This document shows positions 54,440-63,528 of a DNA stretch of 64,000 nt, one piece after another. A program made the position numbers and the translations under genes. Location of the stretch: assembly GCF_000282635.1 (NCBI RefSeq), contig NZ_AKIW01000077.1, positions 102,093 to 166,092 on the forward strand, written 5' to 3'. Source of the DNA: Variovorax sp. CF313 (GTDB taxonomy: Bacteria > Pseudomonadota > Gammaproteobacteria > Burkholderiales > Burkholderiaceae_C). The notes under the pieces were generated by a model. It saw only the letters and a list, made by a program, of their open reading frames with translations. It searched no databases and was not told the DNA's origin. The number at the start of each line of letters is the position of its first letter. The stretch's first letter is position 1.

Positions 54440-55408
54440 ATGATTTCAATTTCCAGGCTGGCACGCTGGCTGGTGGCTGCGCCGCTGGCCCTGTTGCTCG
54501 CAGGCGGCGCCCTCGCGCAGGCCTACCCAAACCGCCCGATCAAGATCGTCGTGGCCTATCCGCCGGGACAAAGCACCGACATTGCCACGCGCTACTTCGC
54601 CGCGAAGCTGTCGGCCGCGCTCAACGAGGGTGTGGTGGTCGAGAACAGGGCCGGAGCCTTCGGCAACATCGGAACCGCATTCGCCGCCCGCGCCACACCA
54701 GACGGCTACACGCTGATCATGGGTGCGTCCGGCACGCACGCCATGAATCCTGCGCTATACGACAACACGGGATTCGATGCGGAGAAGGACTTCGAGCCGA
54801 TCATCGCGACGGCCTTCATCCCCATGGTGATCTCGGTGCACCCGTCGCTGAACGTCAATTCGCTGCCCGAGCTGATCAAGCTCGCCAGGAGCCGCCCCGA
54901 CAAGGTCGACGTGGCGTTGCCCAGCGTGACCGCGCAACTCGTGCTGGAAATGATGAAGCGGAAAAACGTCCCGCTGTTCTCCATCAAGTACAAGGGCTCC
55001 GGCGAGGCGATGACCGCGCTGCTCGGCAACCAGGTGCCGGTACTGATCGACACTGTGGCGGCGTCGCGGGCACAGTTCGGAAAAATCAAGCCGCTGGCCG
55101 TGACCTCGGCCAAGGCGATGACCGCACTGCCGGAAATCAAGTCCGTGGCCGAGCAGGGCCTCGACGGCTTCAGTGTCGTCGCGTGGAACGTCCTGATGGC
55201 GCCGCGTGGCACACCAGGGGAAATCCGCGAACGCCTAGCCGCCGAGATGCGCAAGATCCTCGCGCTCCCCGAGACGGCCAAGGCCCTGCACGAACTCGGA
55301 TTCGAACCTGCCCCCCCCATGGACCATGCCCAACTGGTGGCGTGGCTGCGCTCCCAGCGCCTGACCAACGCCGAGATCATTCGCAGCGCCGGCATGAAGG
55401 TCGATTGA
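54440..55408 (+). CDS. Tripartite tricarboxylate (Bug) substrate-binding protein
   Basis: The ATG at 54440 follows AAGGAGACACG and gives 322 residues with a signal peptide ending GGALAQ. Bug motifs are RPIKIVVAYPPGQSTDIATR, ENRAGAFGNIG, ATPDGYTLIMG, YKGSGEAMTALLGNQV and GLDGFSVVAWNV. It binds the hydroxy or keto acid handled by the flanking enzymes. No TctAB genes are nearby. Confidence 0.9.
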   Translation: MISISRLARWLVAAPLALLLAGGALAQAYPNRPIKIVVAYPPGQSTDIATRYFAAKLSAALNEGVVVENRAGAFGNIGTAFAARATPDGYTLIMGASGTHAMNPALYDNTGFDAEKDFEPIIATAFIPMVISVHPSLNVNSLPELIKLARSRPDKVDVALPSVTAQLVLEMMKRKNVPLFSIKYKGSGEAMTALLGNQVPVLIDTVAASRAQFGKIKPLAVTSAKAMTALPEIKSVAEQGLDGFSVVAWNVLMAPRGTPGEIRERLAAEMRKILALPETAKALHELGFEPAPPMDHAQLVAWLRSQRLTNAEIIRSAGMKVD

Positions 55409-55469
55409 ATCGGTTTCCCCTCCCCACACTTTTCGCATCCCCGCATCGCCCAAACCAAGGAGACACGTC

Positions 55470-56363
55470 ATGTCCGCTCTCGCGCAAGAACTTAAGTACC
55501 GCAAGCTGCATTCCGATTTCGTCATCGAGATCGATGAGCGCATCAACGAACTGCTGACCGACCCCAACGCGGTGGAACAGGTTCGCCAGCTCTGGCAAAC
55601 CGCGCCCGTCATCATCTTCCGCCGCCAGTCGCTTGAAGAGGAAGAACAAGTTCGCTTCACCGAACTGTTCGGTCGCTGCGAAAGCGCAAACCGCAAGGAC
55701 ATTCAGTCTCCCTATCGCGAGGAGATCATCTATTTCAGCACGCTGCGCTACGCAGACGGCCGCTTCGTCGGCGGCTTCGCTGGCGGTGATGATGTGGATT
55801 GGCACTCCGACCAGACATTCAAGGTGAGGCCAGCAACCGGGGCCATCCTCTACGGCGTGGAAGTGCCTAAAGGCGGAGGCGATATCTACTGGGCCGATCA
55901 GTACGGCGCATGGGACTTGTTGCCCGCCGACATCCAGCAATTGGTGGAAGGCCGCACAGGAACCTATCGCTACGCCAAACGGATGGCGATCATGAACACA
56001 CTGGAACTCAAGGACAAGGAAAGCGCACAGGCCAAGGAAATGGCCAAGCTGCCCGACGCCTTCCATCCGGTGGTGCTGACGCACCCTGTCACCGGTCGCA
56101 AGGCGCTCTACGCTGACCCGACCACGCTGGTTTCCATCGAGGGTCTGAGCGAAGCGGAGAACGCGCGCGTGCTGCCGATCCTGTTCGAGGCCGGTGGTGA
56201 CGCAAGGCTCGTGTACCGGCACAAGGTGCACAACGGCGATCTCATGCTGTGGGACAACGGCTGCACCATGCACCGCCGCGATGAGATGCAGCTAGGTCAG
56301 CCACGGCTGATGAAGCGCACCACGTTCCGCTTGTCTGCCGACGCGCATTGCGTGCCGCACTGA
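55470..56363 (+). CDS. TauD/TfdA-family Fe(II)/2-oxoglutarate dioxygenase
   Basis: This 297-residue protein has the facial triad: H112 and D114 in DWHSDQTF, and a distal His268 in CTMHRRDEM. It also has the 2-oxoglutarate-binding Arg in the segment RLMKRTTFRL. The strand motif PVIIFRRQSL opens the fold. It hydroxylates a small organic substrate such as a sulfonate, aryloxyacid or carnitine-like compound. Substrate not predictable. It lies 31 bp before an RraA-like aldolase gene, so the two may act in sequence. Confidence 0.9.
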   Translation: MSALAQELKYRKLHSDFVIEIDERINELLTDPNAVEQVRQLWQTAPVIIFRRQSLEEEEQVRFTELFGRCESANRKDIQSPYREEIIYFSTLRYADGRFVGGFAGGDDVDWHSDQTFKVRPATGAILYGVEVPKGGGDIYWADQYGAWDLLPADIQQLVEGRTGTYRYAKRMAIMNTLELKDKESAQAKEMAKLPDAFHPVVLTHPVTGRKALYADPTTLVSIEGLSEAENARVLPILFEAGGDARLVYRHKVHNGDLMLWDNGCTMHRRDEMQLGQPRLMKRTTFRLSADAHCVPH

Positions 56364-56393
56364 GTGCCGAGCGCCAGCAACTAAGGAGCCATC

Positions 56394-57101
56394 TTGAACC
56401 GATCCAAAGTATTCCTGCGCGTGAACCGCGTTGACGCCGTCCTGTGCGCGCAAGCGCGAGAGGTGACCGTATCGGACCTGCACGAGGCCGCGGTGCCGCG
56501 CGGGCGCGGCGGTCTCATGTCCAGCCGCATGCGGCCGATCCAGAAAGGTGCGCGCATCGCCGGGCCGGCTGTCACCGCGTTCTGCGCGCCGGGCGACAAC
56601 CTCATGATGCATCGAGCGCTCTACCTTGCGCAGCCGGGCGACGTGCTGGTGGTCGTCTGCGACGCAGAGACATCCGGCGCGCAATGGGGCGACATGGCTG
56701 CACGGTATGCGCTGCGCAAGGGCCTCGCGGGCGTGGTGGTGCAAGGCTGCGTACGCGATACCGACACCGTCGAGTCGCTCGGCTGCGCGGTATGGGCCAC
56801 GCACATCCTCTCGGTCCATCCCGACAAGCACGGGCATGGCCTCGTGAACGCCCCGGTGGTATGCGATGGTGTCCTCGTGAATCCCGGCGACCTGATCGTG
56901 GCCGATGGCGACGGCGTGATCTGCGTGCCCCGGGCAGAAGCCAGCACCACTGTGCAGGCCGCCCTCACGCGCATGCGCAAGGAAGAGGACATGGCAAAGG
57001 CAGTCGAACGCGGCGAGGCGGTGTGGGATCTCGGCGGTTCTGCGGCGAGCTACGCCACGATGGACATCGAGGAGACCGACGCGGCTTTCGACGACCTCTG
57101 A
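56394..57101 (+). CDS. RraA-like 4-hydroxy-4-methyl-2-oxoglutarate/oxaloacetate aldolase
   Basis: The start is TTG 56394, supported by AAGGAG at 56383-56388. The 235-residue protein has the RraA/HMG-aldolase motifs TVSDLHEAA, IAGPAVTAFCAPGDNLMMHRAL, GAQWGDMAARYA, GVVVQGCVRDTD, and PGDLIVADGDGVICVP. Metal-dependent members split 4-carboxy-4-hydroxy-2-oxoacids or decarboxylate oxaloacetate, giving pyruvate. The Arg-Asp of QGCVRDTD is the active-site pair, so it is a likely enzyme rather than an RNase inhibitor. Confidence 0.88.
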   Translation: MNRSKVFLRVNRVDAVLCAQAREVTVSDLHEAAVPRGRGGLMSSRMRPIQKGARIAGPAVTAFCAPGDNLMMHRALYLAQPGDVLVVVCDAETSGAQWGDMAARYALRKGLAGVVVQGCVRDTDTVESLGCAVWATHILSVHPDKHGHGLVNAPVVCDGVLVNPGDLIVADGDGVICVPRAEASTTVQAALTRMRKEEDMAKAVERGEAVWDLGGSAASYATMDIEETDAAFDDL

Positions 57102-57260
57102 GGCACGGCAGGTACCGTGACTCCAGCCGCTTCACGCGAGCGGCTCATTCAAGCAAAAAAGTAAGTCGTGCTCCAAAGCGGAACGTCGCAGAATGCGTGA
57201 GTTGCGCCATTCGGCTCTGCCGCCGGCTGGCTAACCAAGTACACAGCCGAGGAACCGACG

Positions 57261-58079
57261 ATGGACATCGAACAGCTGGCGCCGGACGCCACCGCTACCT
57301 ACACCACGTTCGAGCGCCCGGGCACCCGCAGCCTTGGCCGCGCCATCAAGCTCATGCGCGTGGTCGCGTCACGGCCGCAATTCGGATGGCGCCTTTCCGA
57401 CTTGGCTGTGGCTTGCGACCTCGACCGCGCCACGGTCCACCGCATGCTCGCGTGCATGGTCGAAGAGCGCCTCGTTGCCCAGCGAGCGTCCGACCGCCAC
57501 TACCTGCCAGGTCCGTTGATGCACGAGCTGGGACTGGCCTTACCTGACCACGCGCAGTTCCAACGCCGCGCGGAAGTCACATTGGACGCATTTGCGCGCC
57601 GCATGCGCGGCGTGGCGGTACTGCTGCTTCGCAGCGGCAATGAATATGTGTGCAGCGTTCGCCAGGGACAGCTGCCGCTGACAGGCTCGGTGCTTTACCC
57701 TGGCTCTCGCAGACCGCTATTCACCACGGCGGGCGGCGTGGCGATCCTGCAGACCTTGCACGCGCGACAGGCCCGCGAGATCCTACTGGACAACGTCGCG
57801 CAAGAGGTCGCGCGCTGCGGCACCGAGCGGCTCGCCGCATTGCAGCGGATGCGCGAGCGCTCCGACCATCACGGGTTCGGAGTGAATCTCGGCGACGTCG
57901 TACCAGGCGTGCATGCCGTTGCCTCGCCAGTGCGTGGGTCGGACGGCGAGGCGTTCGCGGCGCTGTGCCTGCTGGGTACACCCGAACTATATGGCGAGGA
58001 GCGCCTGCCGCAGTTACGCATCGAGCTCGACGCCGCCGCGACCGGACTCAGCTTGGAGGCGCGCCGGCTCAACTTATAG
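57261..58079 (+). CDS. IclR-family regulator 2
   Basis: This 272-residue IclR protein is clearly a paralogue of the one at 52262: FGWRLSDLAVACDLDRATVHRMLACMVEERLVAQRASDRHY, LLRSGNEYVCSVRQG and GFGVNLGDVVPGVHAVA recur in both. It closes the plus-strand cluster, 159 bp after the aldolase, and probably regulates part of it. Confidence 0.9.
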   Translation: MDIEQLAPDATATYTTFERPGTRSLGRAIKLMRVVASRPQFGWRLSDLAVACDLDRATVHRMLACMVEERLVAQRASDRHYLPGPLMHELGLALPDHAQFQRRAEVTLDAFARRMRGVAVLLLRSGNEYVCSVRQGQLPLTGSVLYPGSRRPLFTTAGGVAILQTLHARQAREILLDNVAQEVARCGTERLAALQRMRERSDHHGFGVNLGDVVPGVHAVASPVRGSDGEAFAALCLLGTPELYGEERLPQLRIELDAAATGLSLEARRLNL

Positions 58080-58324
58080 ATCAGACATCAGAGTTGCCCA
58101 CGAAAACCGGCTGGCCCCATGTCAGACTGAGTTTCTGTGCCATGTGCCGCGCACTGGCATCCGTGGTGCCGCCGGGGGACTGGGGCACCACCAAAGTCAC
58201 AGGCCTATTGGGACAAGCCTGCGCGGATGCGACTCCGACCTATGTCGTCAGCACCGCGGCCATCACCATTGCGGTTACCTTCATCTCAATTCTCTGGTCG
58301 GGGTTTCAGCGCTCCCGGTCAGCG

Positions 58325-59185
58325 TCAGTTCGCCTCGTTGGCCCAGTACAGACGCGTCGGGTTCTGCACCAGGACCTGCGCGCGAAGCGCCAAGTCCGGT
58401 AACCAATCATGCAGCAAGGACACTAGGCGATCCTCCGCCGGCACAGCATGAGGACTGTGGGGGTGGGGCCAGTCGGTACCCCACACAAGTTGGTGAATGT
58501 TGGCCGCCGACAATGCATCGACGATGCGCTGGACAAGGGGATCCCGTTCGCAGTGAGCCGATACCCTGTAGGGTGCCGACAACTTGGCCCAGACCGCCCC
58601 TTCGGCGATCTGGGAGCGCAAGTTGGCAAAGCCAGCGCTGTCCAGGAGCGGTCGTGCTTCATGGTGGCCAAGGTGGTCCACCACCACATCCACACCCAAC
58701 TCACGTACCTGAGCCACAAGCCTGGGCCGTTGCACCACGTCCACCAGCAGTTGTAGATGCCACCCGAAGGGCCTGACCTTGTCGGCAATGCGGCGGATCG
58801 CCTCAAAGTCAGGGTCTCCCGCAAAGATTGTGGTGATGCGCGTGCCACGCGCGCCGAGCCGGTGCCAGCGCTCGATGTCCTCGTCCGACGTATCCGGCGC
58901 TACGACGGCGACGCCGCGCAGTCGCGCCGGATACCTCTGCAGGATGTCCTCGAAGCTACGGTGGTCCGCCCCGAATACGGTGGGATGGATCAGAACGCCG
59001 CGCGTGACCCCAAAGCGCTCGCAGGAAGCGAGATAGTCCTCAAGCGGAGCGTCCTGAGGGGTGTAGTGGCGATACGGGCCATAGGGATAGCGGGCCTGGT
59101 CGAAGACATGGAAGTGGCAATCACAGCTGCCTTCTGGCAGCCGCGGGATGGATACGCGGTCTTCTGGGGTAGCAGTAGCAGTCAT
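58325..59185 (-). CDS. Amidohydrolase, 2-pyrone-4,6-dicarboxylate-lactonase-like
   Basis: This 286-residue protein has the TIM-barrel metal motifs CDCHFHVFD, GVLIHPTVFGADHRS, VVDHLGHHEARPLL and the catalytic Asp in WGTDWPHP, typical of the LigI/PDC-hydrolase family. These open lactones of pyrone- or sugar-type acids. It is the last gene of a minus-strand operon and overlaps the FAD-dehydrogenase gene by four bases. A lactone formed by oxidation of a hydroxy acid is a plausible substrate. Confidence 0.88.
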   Translation of the reverse strand: MTATATPEDRVSIPRLPEGSCDCHFHVFDQARYPYGPYRHYTPQDAPLEDYLASCERFGVTRGVLIHPTVFGADHRSFEDILQRYPARLRGVAVVAPDTSDEDIERWHRLGARGTRITTIFAGDPDFEAIRRIADKVRPFGWHLQLLVDVVQRPRLVAQVRELGVDVVVDHLGHHEARPLLDSAGFANLRSQIAEGAVWAKLSAPYRVSAHCERDPLVQRIVDALSAANIHQLVWGTDWPHPHSPHAVPAEDRLVSLLHDWLPDLALRAQVLVQNPTRLYWANEAN

Positions 59186-60624
59186 GGAATATGCAATGCC
59201 TCTTGAGATTCACGGGCCGGCAGCAGCTTGCCAGGGTTCAACAGTTCAAGCGGATCCAGCGCTTCCTTCACGGCCTGCATCATCCGCAGCTCCAGCGGAT
59301 GCTTGTAGCGAACGTTTTCATCACGACGCAGTTGACCCAACCCGTGCTCAGCGCTGATGGAGCCGCCGAACGCCGCGACCTGATCATGGACCAGTCGGTT
59401 GAGCTCGCTCTGCCTCGCGACAAAGCGGTCTGGATCGGATGCCATCGGCGCCAGTACGTTGAAGTGGAGGTTTCCGTCGCCTAGATGGCCAAACCAGGCG
59501 GGACGCGCGCCCGGGGCGAAGCGCTCGACCGAATCCTCCGCAGCGGCGACGAAGGCTGGGATCGCCGAGGTCGGCAACGCGATATCGTGCTTCACATGCA
59601 CTCCCTCGAGCGCCTGGGCCTCAGATAGCGATTCTCGCAGGGCCCACAGCGCGCGCGAGTGCGCAACGGATTCGCCCACGACACCGTCCACCGCCAGACC
59701 TGCCTCCAGGGCATGCTCAAGCACCCGGTCCAACACATTACGCGCATGCGCATCGTTCTCGTAGTCGCTCAATTCGAGAAGGACCGTGACTGGGGCGGTC
59801 TGCGCGAAAGGCCAGCGCAACGCCGGGAAATGGCGAGCGAGCAGAGGGACGCAGCGCGCAGAGATCACTTCGAAGGCGGTGAGCCCCGCTCCTAGCTCGC
59901 CGCGTGCATGCTCCAACAATGCCACTGCAGCGACCAGTCCTGACAAGGCCATCAGCGCCGTACGCCTCGCCTTGGGCAAGGGAAACAGTTTCAGCGCCGC
60001 AGCCGTGATGATGCCCAGTGTCCCTTCCGAACCGATGTACAACTGCTTCAGGTCATAACCGGTGTTGTCCTTGCGCAGGCCACGCATGCCGCTCCAGACT
60101 TCCCCGCTTGGCGTCACCACCTCCAGGCCCAGCGTCAGGTCCCGCGCATTGCCATAGCGCAGCACGGCCGTGCCGCCGGCGTTGGTGGCCAGATTGCCGC
60201 CGAGCGTACAGCTTCCCTCGGCCGCAAGAGACAGTGGGAACAGGCGCTGCGCCACCTGGGCGGCTTCCTGCAATGCCTGCAGCACGACACCCGCCTCCAC
60301 CTCCGCTGTGTCATTGGCAGTATCGATCCGGCGGATGCGGTTGAGGCGACGCGTGCTCAGCACAAGCTGACGACCCGACCCGTCCGGCGTGGCGCCGCCG
60401 GACATGCCGGTGTTGCCGCCCTGGGGAACCACGGGCACACGCCAATGGTGCGCCAGTCGCATAACGGCTGCTACCTCCTCAGTACTGGCAGGACAGACCA
60501 CGGCCATAGACCGTCCAAAATACTTGCGCCGCCAATCGTGCTCGTAGGGGGCAGTGTCCGCGGTGGCGGTGAAGACATTTGCCTCACCGATGCGAGCGCT
60601 CAATGCCGCTAGCAGATCGTTCAT
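59182..60624 (-). CDS. FAD-linked 2-hydroxyacid dehydrogenase (GlcD/D-lactate family)
   Basis: This 480-residue protein has the PCMH-type FAD-binding region (VVPQGGNTGMSGGATPDGSG, AAEGSCTLGGNLATNAGG, GSEGTLGIITAA) and the C-terminal substrate domain ending EHGLGQLRRDENVRYK and LNPGKLLP. Relatives oxidise D-lactate, glycolate or D-2-hydroxyglutarate. It overlaps genes on both sides by four bases, so the operon is translationally coupled. It offers a D-specific complement to the FMN enzyme at 53238. Confidence 0.9.
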   Translation of the reverse strand: MNDLLAALSARIGEANVFTATADTAPYEHDWRRKYFGRSMAVVCPASTEEVAAVMRLAHHWRVPVVPQGGNTGMSGGATPDGSGRQLVLSTRRLNRIRRIDTANDTAEVEAGVVLQALQEAAQVAQRLFPLSLAAEGSCTLGGNLATNAGGTAVLRYGNARDLTLGLEVVTPSGEVWSGMRGLRKDNTGYDLKQLYIGSEGTLGIITAAALKLFPLPKARRTALMALSGLVAAVALLEHARGELGAGLTAFEVISARCVPLLARHFPALRWPFAQTAPVTVLLELSDYENDAHARNVLDRVLEHALEAGLAVDGVVGESVAHSRALWALRESLSEAQALEGVHVKHDIALPTSAIPAFVAAAEDSVERFAPGARPAWFGHLGDGNLHFNVLAPMASDPDRFVARQSELNRLVHDQVAAFGGSISAEHGLGQLRRDENVRYKHPLELRMMQAVKEALDPLELLNPGKLLPARESQEALHIP

Positions 60625-61703
60625 TTGGCGACTGGGGTTCGCGGCGCTGCGTAGCCCAGGAGCTCTGGAAGCAAGGCTGGACTGGCGTGCATCTCGCCGC
60701 GCTCGATCCGCTGGATCGCCTCGTTCACGCGATGGTGGAGCATGACATCCACGCCCACCTCGAGGCCCTGGCGAGCGACCAAACCGTTGATACCGTCGGT
60801 TTCGGTGCGACGGCCCTTGAGAATGTCTTGGCCCATCGACGGGCGCTGCGCGTCGCTGCGGGAATTGGCGACCTCCATGATCATTGTCGTGATGGCCTCG
60901 AGCGCAGCGGGATCGTCCTCGGCCCTAGCGAGAAGATCTAGATCCAATCCGCCCACAGGTTCCAGCTCCAGTCCCATGGCCCGACCTACGCGAATGCAGG
61001 AGCTGCCAAGCCGAATGGAAAGATCGCGCGCCAAATCGTGGGTGTCGCGCTGCTTTCCAGTCATTCCGGTCACGGCACAAACGCCATTGCGCATGGCGTT
61101 GATGGCCAGCTTGGACCAGCGCTCGCCCCAAAGGTTGGTGGTCACCTTGGAAGAATCCCCGTTCTCCAGCAAGCGCGCGATCGCCTCGGCACGTGGCGTG
61201 ACCCGGCCATGTATCTCGCCAACGCGCATACCTGGCTTTTTCTCGTCGCCCAACGGCGAGTTGCGCACGATGCGCCCCGGCGCCACCAGTTCAGCCGCAA
61301 GCGCACTCACCGAGCAACCCAGCACGCGCTGCCAACCGGCAATGGCCGCGATCGACGGTTCATTGATGCTGTTTTGCAACGAGACCAGACAGCCGGTCGG
61401 AGCCATGTAGGGGAGGATCAGCTGCGTTGCCCATTCCGTGTCGTAGGACTTGACCGCGATGAAGGCGACGTCGAACGGCTCCTCACGCACCAGTTGCGGC
61501 ACATCGCACAAGTGCAGCACTCGCACCGGGGTCTGAACAGAGCCGGCGCCGTTCATGCCGGTCACCAACAGCCCATTTTTGCGCATGACCTCCACGTGCT
61601 CCGGCCAGGCATCCACCAGGACGGGATCGAGACCGGCACCCGCCAAGTGGGCTCCCACATAGCCGCCCACCGCACCGGCACCGACGATGCAAATTCGTTT
61701 CAC
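60621..61703 (-). CDS. Ketopantoate-reductase-family (PanE/ApbA) oxidoreductase
   Basis: This 360-residue protein starts with the Rossmann motif ICIVGAGAVGGYVGAHLAGAG. It has the catalytic Lys region VKSYDTEWA, then QNSINEP and the C-terminal Lys segment LKGRRTETDGINGLV. The family reduces 2-keto acids with NADPH. Here, in an operon with a 2-hydroxyacid dehydrogenase and a lactonase-like enzyme, it probably handles a catabolic keto acid rather than pantoate. It is slightly longer than E. coli PanE. Confidence 0.87.
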   Translation of the reverse strand: MKRICIVGAGAVGGYVGAHLAGAGLDPVLVDAWPEHVEVMRKNGLLVTGMNGAGSVQTPVRVLHLCDVPQLVREEPFDVAFIAVKSYDTEWATQLILPYMAPTGCLVSLQNSINEPSIAAIAGWQRVLGCSVSALAAELVAPGRIVRNSPLGDEKKPGMRVGEIHGRVTPRAEAIARLLENGDSSKVTTNLWGERWSKLAINAMRNGVCAVTGMTGKQRDTHDLARDLSIRLGSSCIRVGRAMGLELEPVGGLDLDLLARAEDDPAALEAITTMIMEVANSRSDAQRPSMGQDILKGRRTETDGINGLVARQGLEVGVDVMLHHRVNEAIQRIERGEMHASPALLPELLGYAAPRTPVAK

Positions 61704-61932
61704 TGCTCACTCCTGGTCGTTACTTGAATGATTTCGAGCGTACGCAAGTCGTGCGAAGAATTCATCGCGGGTCGAATGCGTATTTTCATGGTTTGAATTC
61801 TCGAGACGCTCCGTTGTCCACCAGTCTCTCGACCGATGTCTCTTGGCACTGCGTGAAGTCGATTCGTACATCAATGGAACCCGACCCCGAATAGGGCCCA
61901 TCGACGGACCCCGTACGATCGGATTCGGTCAC

Positions 61933-62913
61933 TTACTCCAGTTGAATTTCGGCCTTCTTCACCAGTGCGTCCCATTTCGCTTCCTCTCCCGCAATCTGCG
62001 CCGCCACTTGCGACGGCGTAGCGGGGCGCGACATCTCTACGCCCCCCACCGACTTCACTCGCGTGTAAAAGGCTTCGCTGGAGAGGACCTTGTTGGCCGC
62101 AGCGTTCAATTTGCCGACGACATCCGATGGCGTCTGCTTTGGTGCTACGAGCACAAACCTGACGGTGGCCTTGAAACTCCGCAACCCACCCTCTTCCATG
62201 GTGGGGATGTCAGGATAGGCCGGATCTCGTTTTTCGGATGCAACGCCAAAGGTCTTGAGTTTTCCCGCACGTACATACTCCATCGAGCCAGTAGGCAGGA
62301 AGGCGTACGTCACGCGATTGGCCATCATGTCTATCTGTACCTGGTTGCCACCCTTGTACGGCACGTGCAACGTCTTGATTCCGATTTCCTTGTTGAACAT
62401 CTCCGCCATCAGATGAATGGGCGTGGAAATTCCAGACGACCCGTACGCATACTTCGACGGATCGGCTTTCAGCAAGGCGACAAATTCCTTGAGCGAGGTG
62501 GCCGGCACATCGGGCGACGTCACAAGGATGAACCCTATGGTCATGATGTCGGAGATCGCTGCGAAATCTCTGATCCCTTTGTAGGGCAGGCTGGCCTGAA
62601 TAGAGGGTGGCGCCACGGCCGGCAAGTTGGCGAAGAACAATGTGTAGCCGTCAGGCACGCTGCGTGCGACGTAGCCGCCTGCGATGGTCTGATTCGCACC
62701 CGGTCGATTGTCGATCACCACCGGAGTATTGAGGGCCAGGGAGAAGTCGGTCGCAAACGCTCGGGCAGCGACGTCGGTCGGACTCCCGGCCACGAAGGGA
62801 ACGACGATGGTCACCGGCCGGCTAGGAAAGCCCTGCGCTAACGCAAAGGTCGAAAAACTTAGAAACGCAAGCGCAATGGCACGACGGGTCTTGTTCAAGG
62901 TGGGGAAATGCAT
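61933..62913 (-). CDS. Tripartite tricarboxylate (Bug) substrate-binding protein
   Basis: This 326-residue protein has a signal peptide (ALAFLSFSTFALAQGFPS) and the Bug motifs VTIVVPFVAGSPTDVAAR, DNRPGANQTIAGG, VPDGYTLFFAN, YGSSGISTPIH and YKGGNQVQIDMMANRV. It is the promoter-proximal gene of the minus-strand operon, 229 bp before the reductase gene, and probably binds the substrate that the operon degrades. It is the third intact Bug protein of the window. Confidence 0.9.
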   Translation of the reverse strand: MHFPTLNKTRRAIALAFLSFSTFALAQGFPSRPVTIVVPFVAGSPTDVAARAFATDFSLALNTPVVIDNRPGANQTIAGGYVARSVPDGYTLFFANLPAVAPPSIQASLPYKGIRDFAAISDIMTIGFILVTSPDVPATSLKEFVALLKADPSKYAYGSSGISTPIHLMAEMFNKEIGIKTLHVPYKGGNQVQIDMMANRVTYAFLPTGSMEYVRAGKLKTFGVASEKRDPAYPDIPTMEEGGLRSFKATVRFVLVAPKQTPSDVVGKLNAAANKVLSSEAFYTRVKSVGGVEMSRPATPSQVAAQIAGEEAKWDALVKKAEIQLE

Positions 62914-63528
62914 GTTGTCTCCAGGTTTTTTCCATCTCTTGGGATGACTTTTTCAGATTAGCGGGCCGCCTATTTACTGCCAATAGGGTTCAAGGGCGGC
63001 GTTCCATCCCTTGAACTTTTCGCTTCAGCAACGATCCGAGTCACGCCATGTGATGGACGGACTGCGGATCGACCCTCAGCTATTGGCGGGGCCGAAGATC
63101 CGGGAGGTCTATGCAGCCAAGTCAGGGGTTCCCGCGAGCTTCACGGCCAGTGCTGACGGCGGTCCTACCGCTGGACGCAACAGTGAAGTCGATGGCCGCT
63201 GCCGTATTCCTCTCGGCGATGACTTCGTACCCGACGCAAACGCACCTTCTTCACCGCGATGACACCCCCTATTCCCTGCGGCCTCAATTGCTGTCTTCGG
63301 CCTTCGGCGGCTGCATCGTCTGCGCGGCACAAGGTGCGCTCGCCCTCGATGGCAGCTGGTCTACCCCTGTGCGTCACTAGCTTCACGAGCACCAGTCATC
63401 CCGAGCGCTCTAAGGAAGGTCTGAACAGGTCACCGATTGGTGTGCGATGAAGGCCAATGGTGTGCATGGAGACGCATCGCGCCGCCAGATGCCCCGAGTC
63501 GATGAGGTCTACCCCTCATCCAGAGCCC
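62914..63528. other. Gene-free stretch before IS5 element
   Basis: About 615 bases hold no gene I can support; short frames on both strands lack ribosome sites and family signatures. The promoter of the Bug operon must lie at the left end, and the IS5-type element starts at the right. Confidence 0.5.

Noticed and set aside
58080..58324. Possible gene remnant between IclR 2 and the amidohydrolase
   Set aside because: Short frames give no family signature and there is no ribosome site; treated as intergenic space between convergent genes.
63011..63392. Small frames on both strands left of the IS5 element
   Set aside because: They have no recognisable domain, no ribosome site and no composition bias that would support coding.
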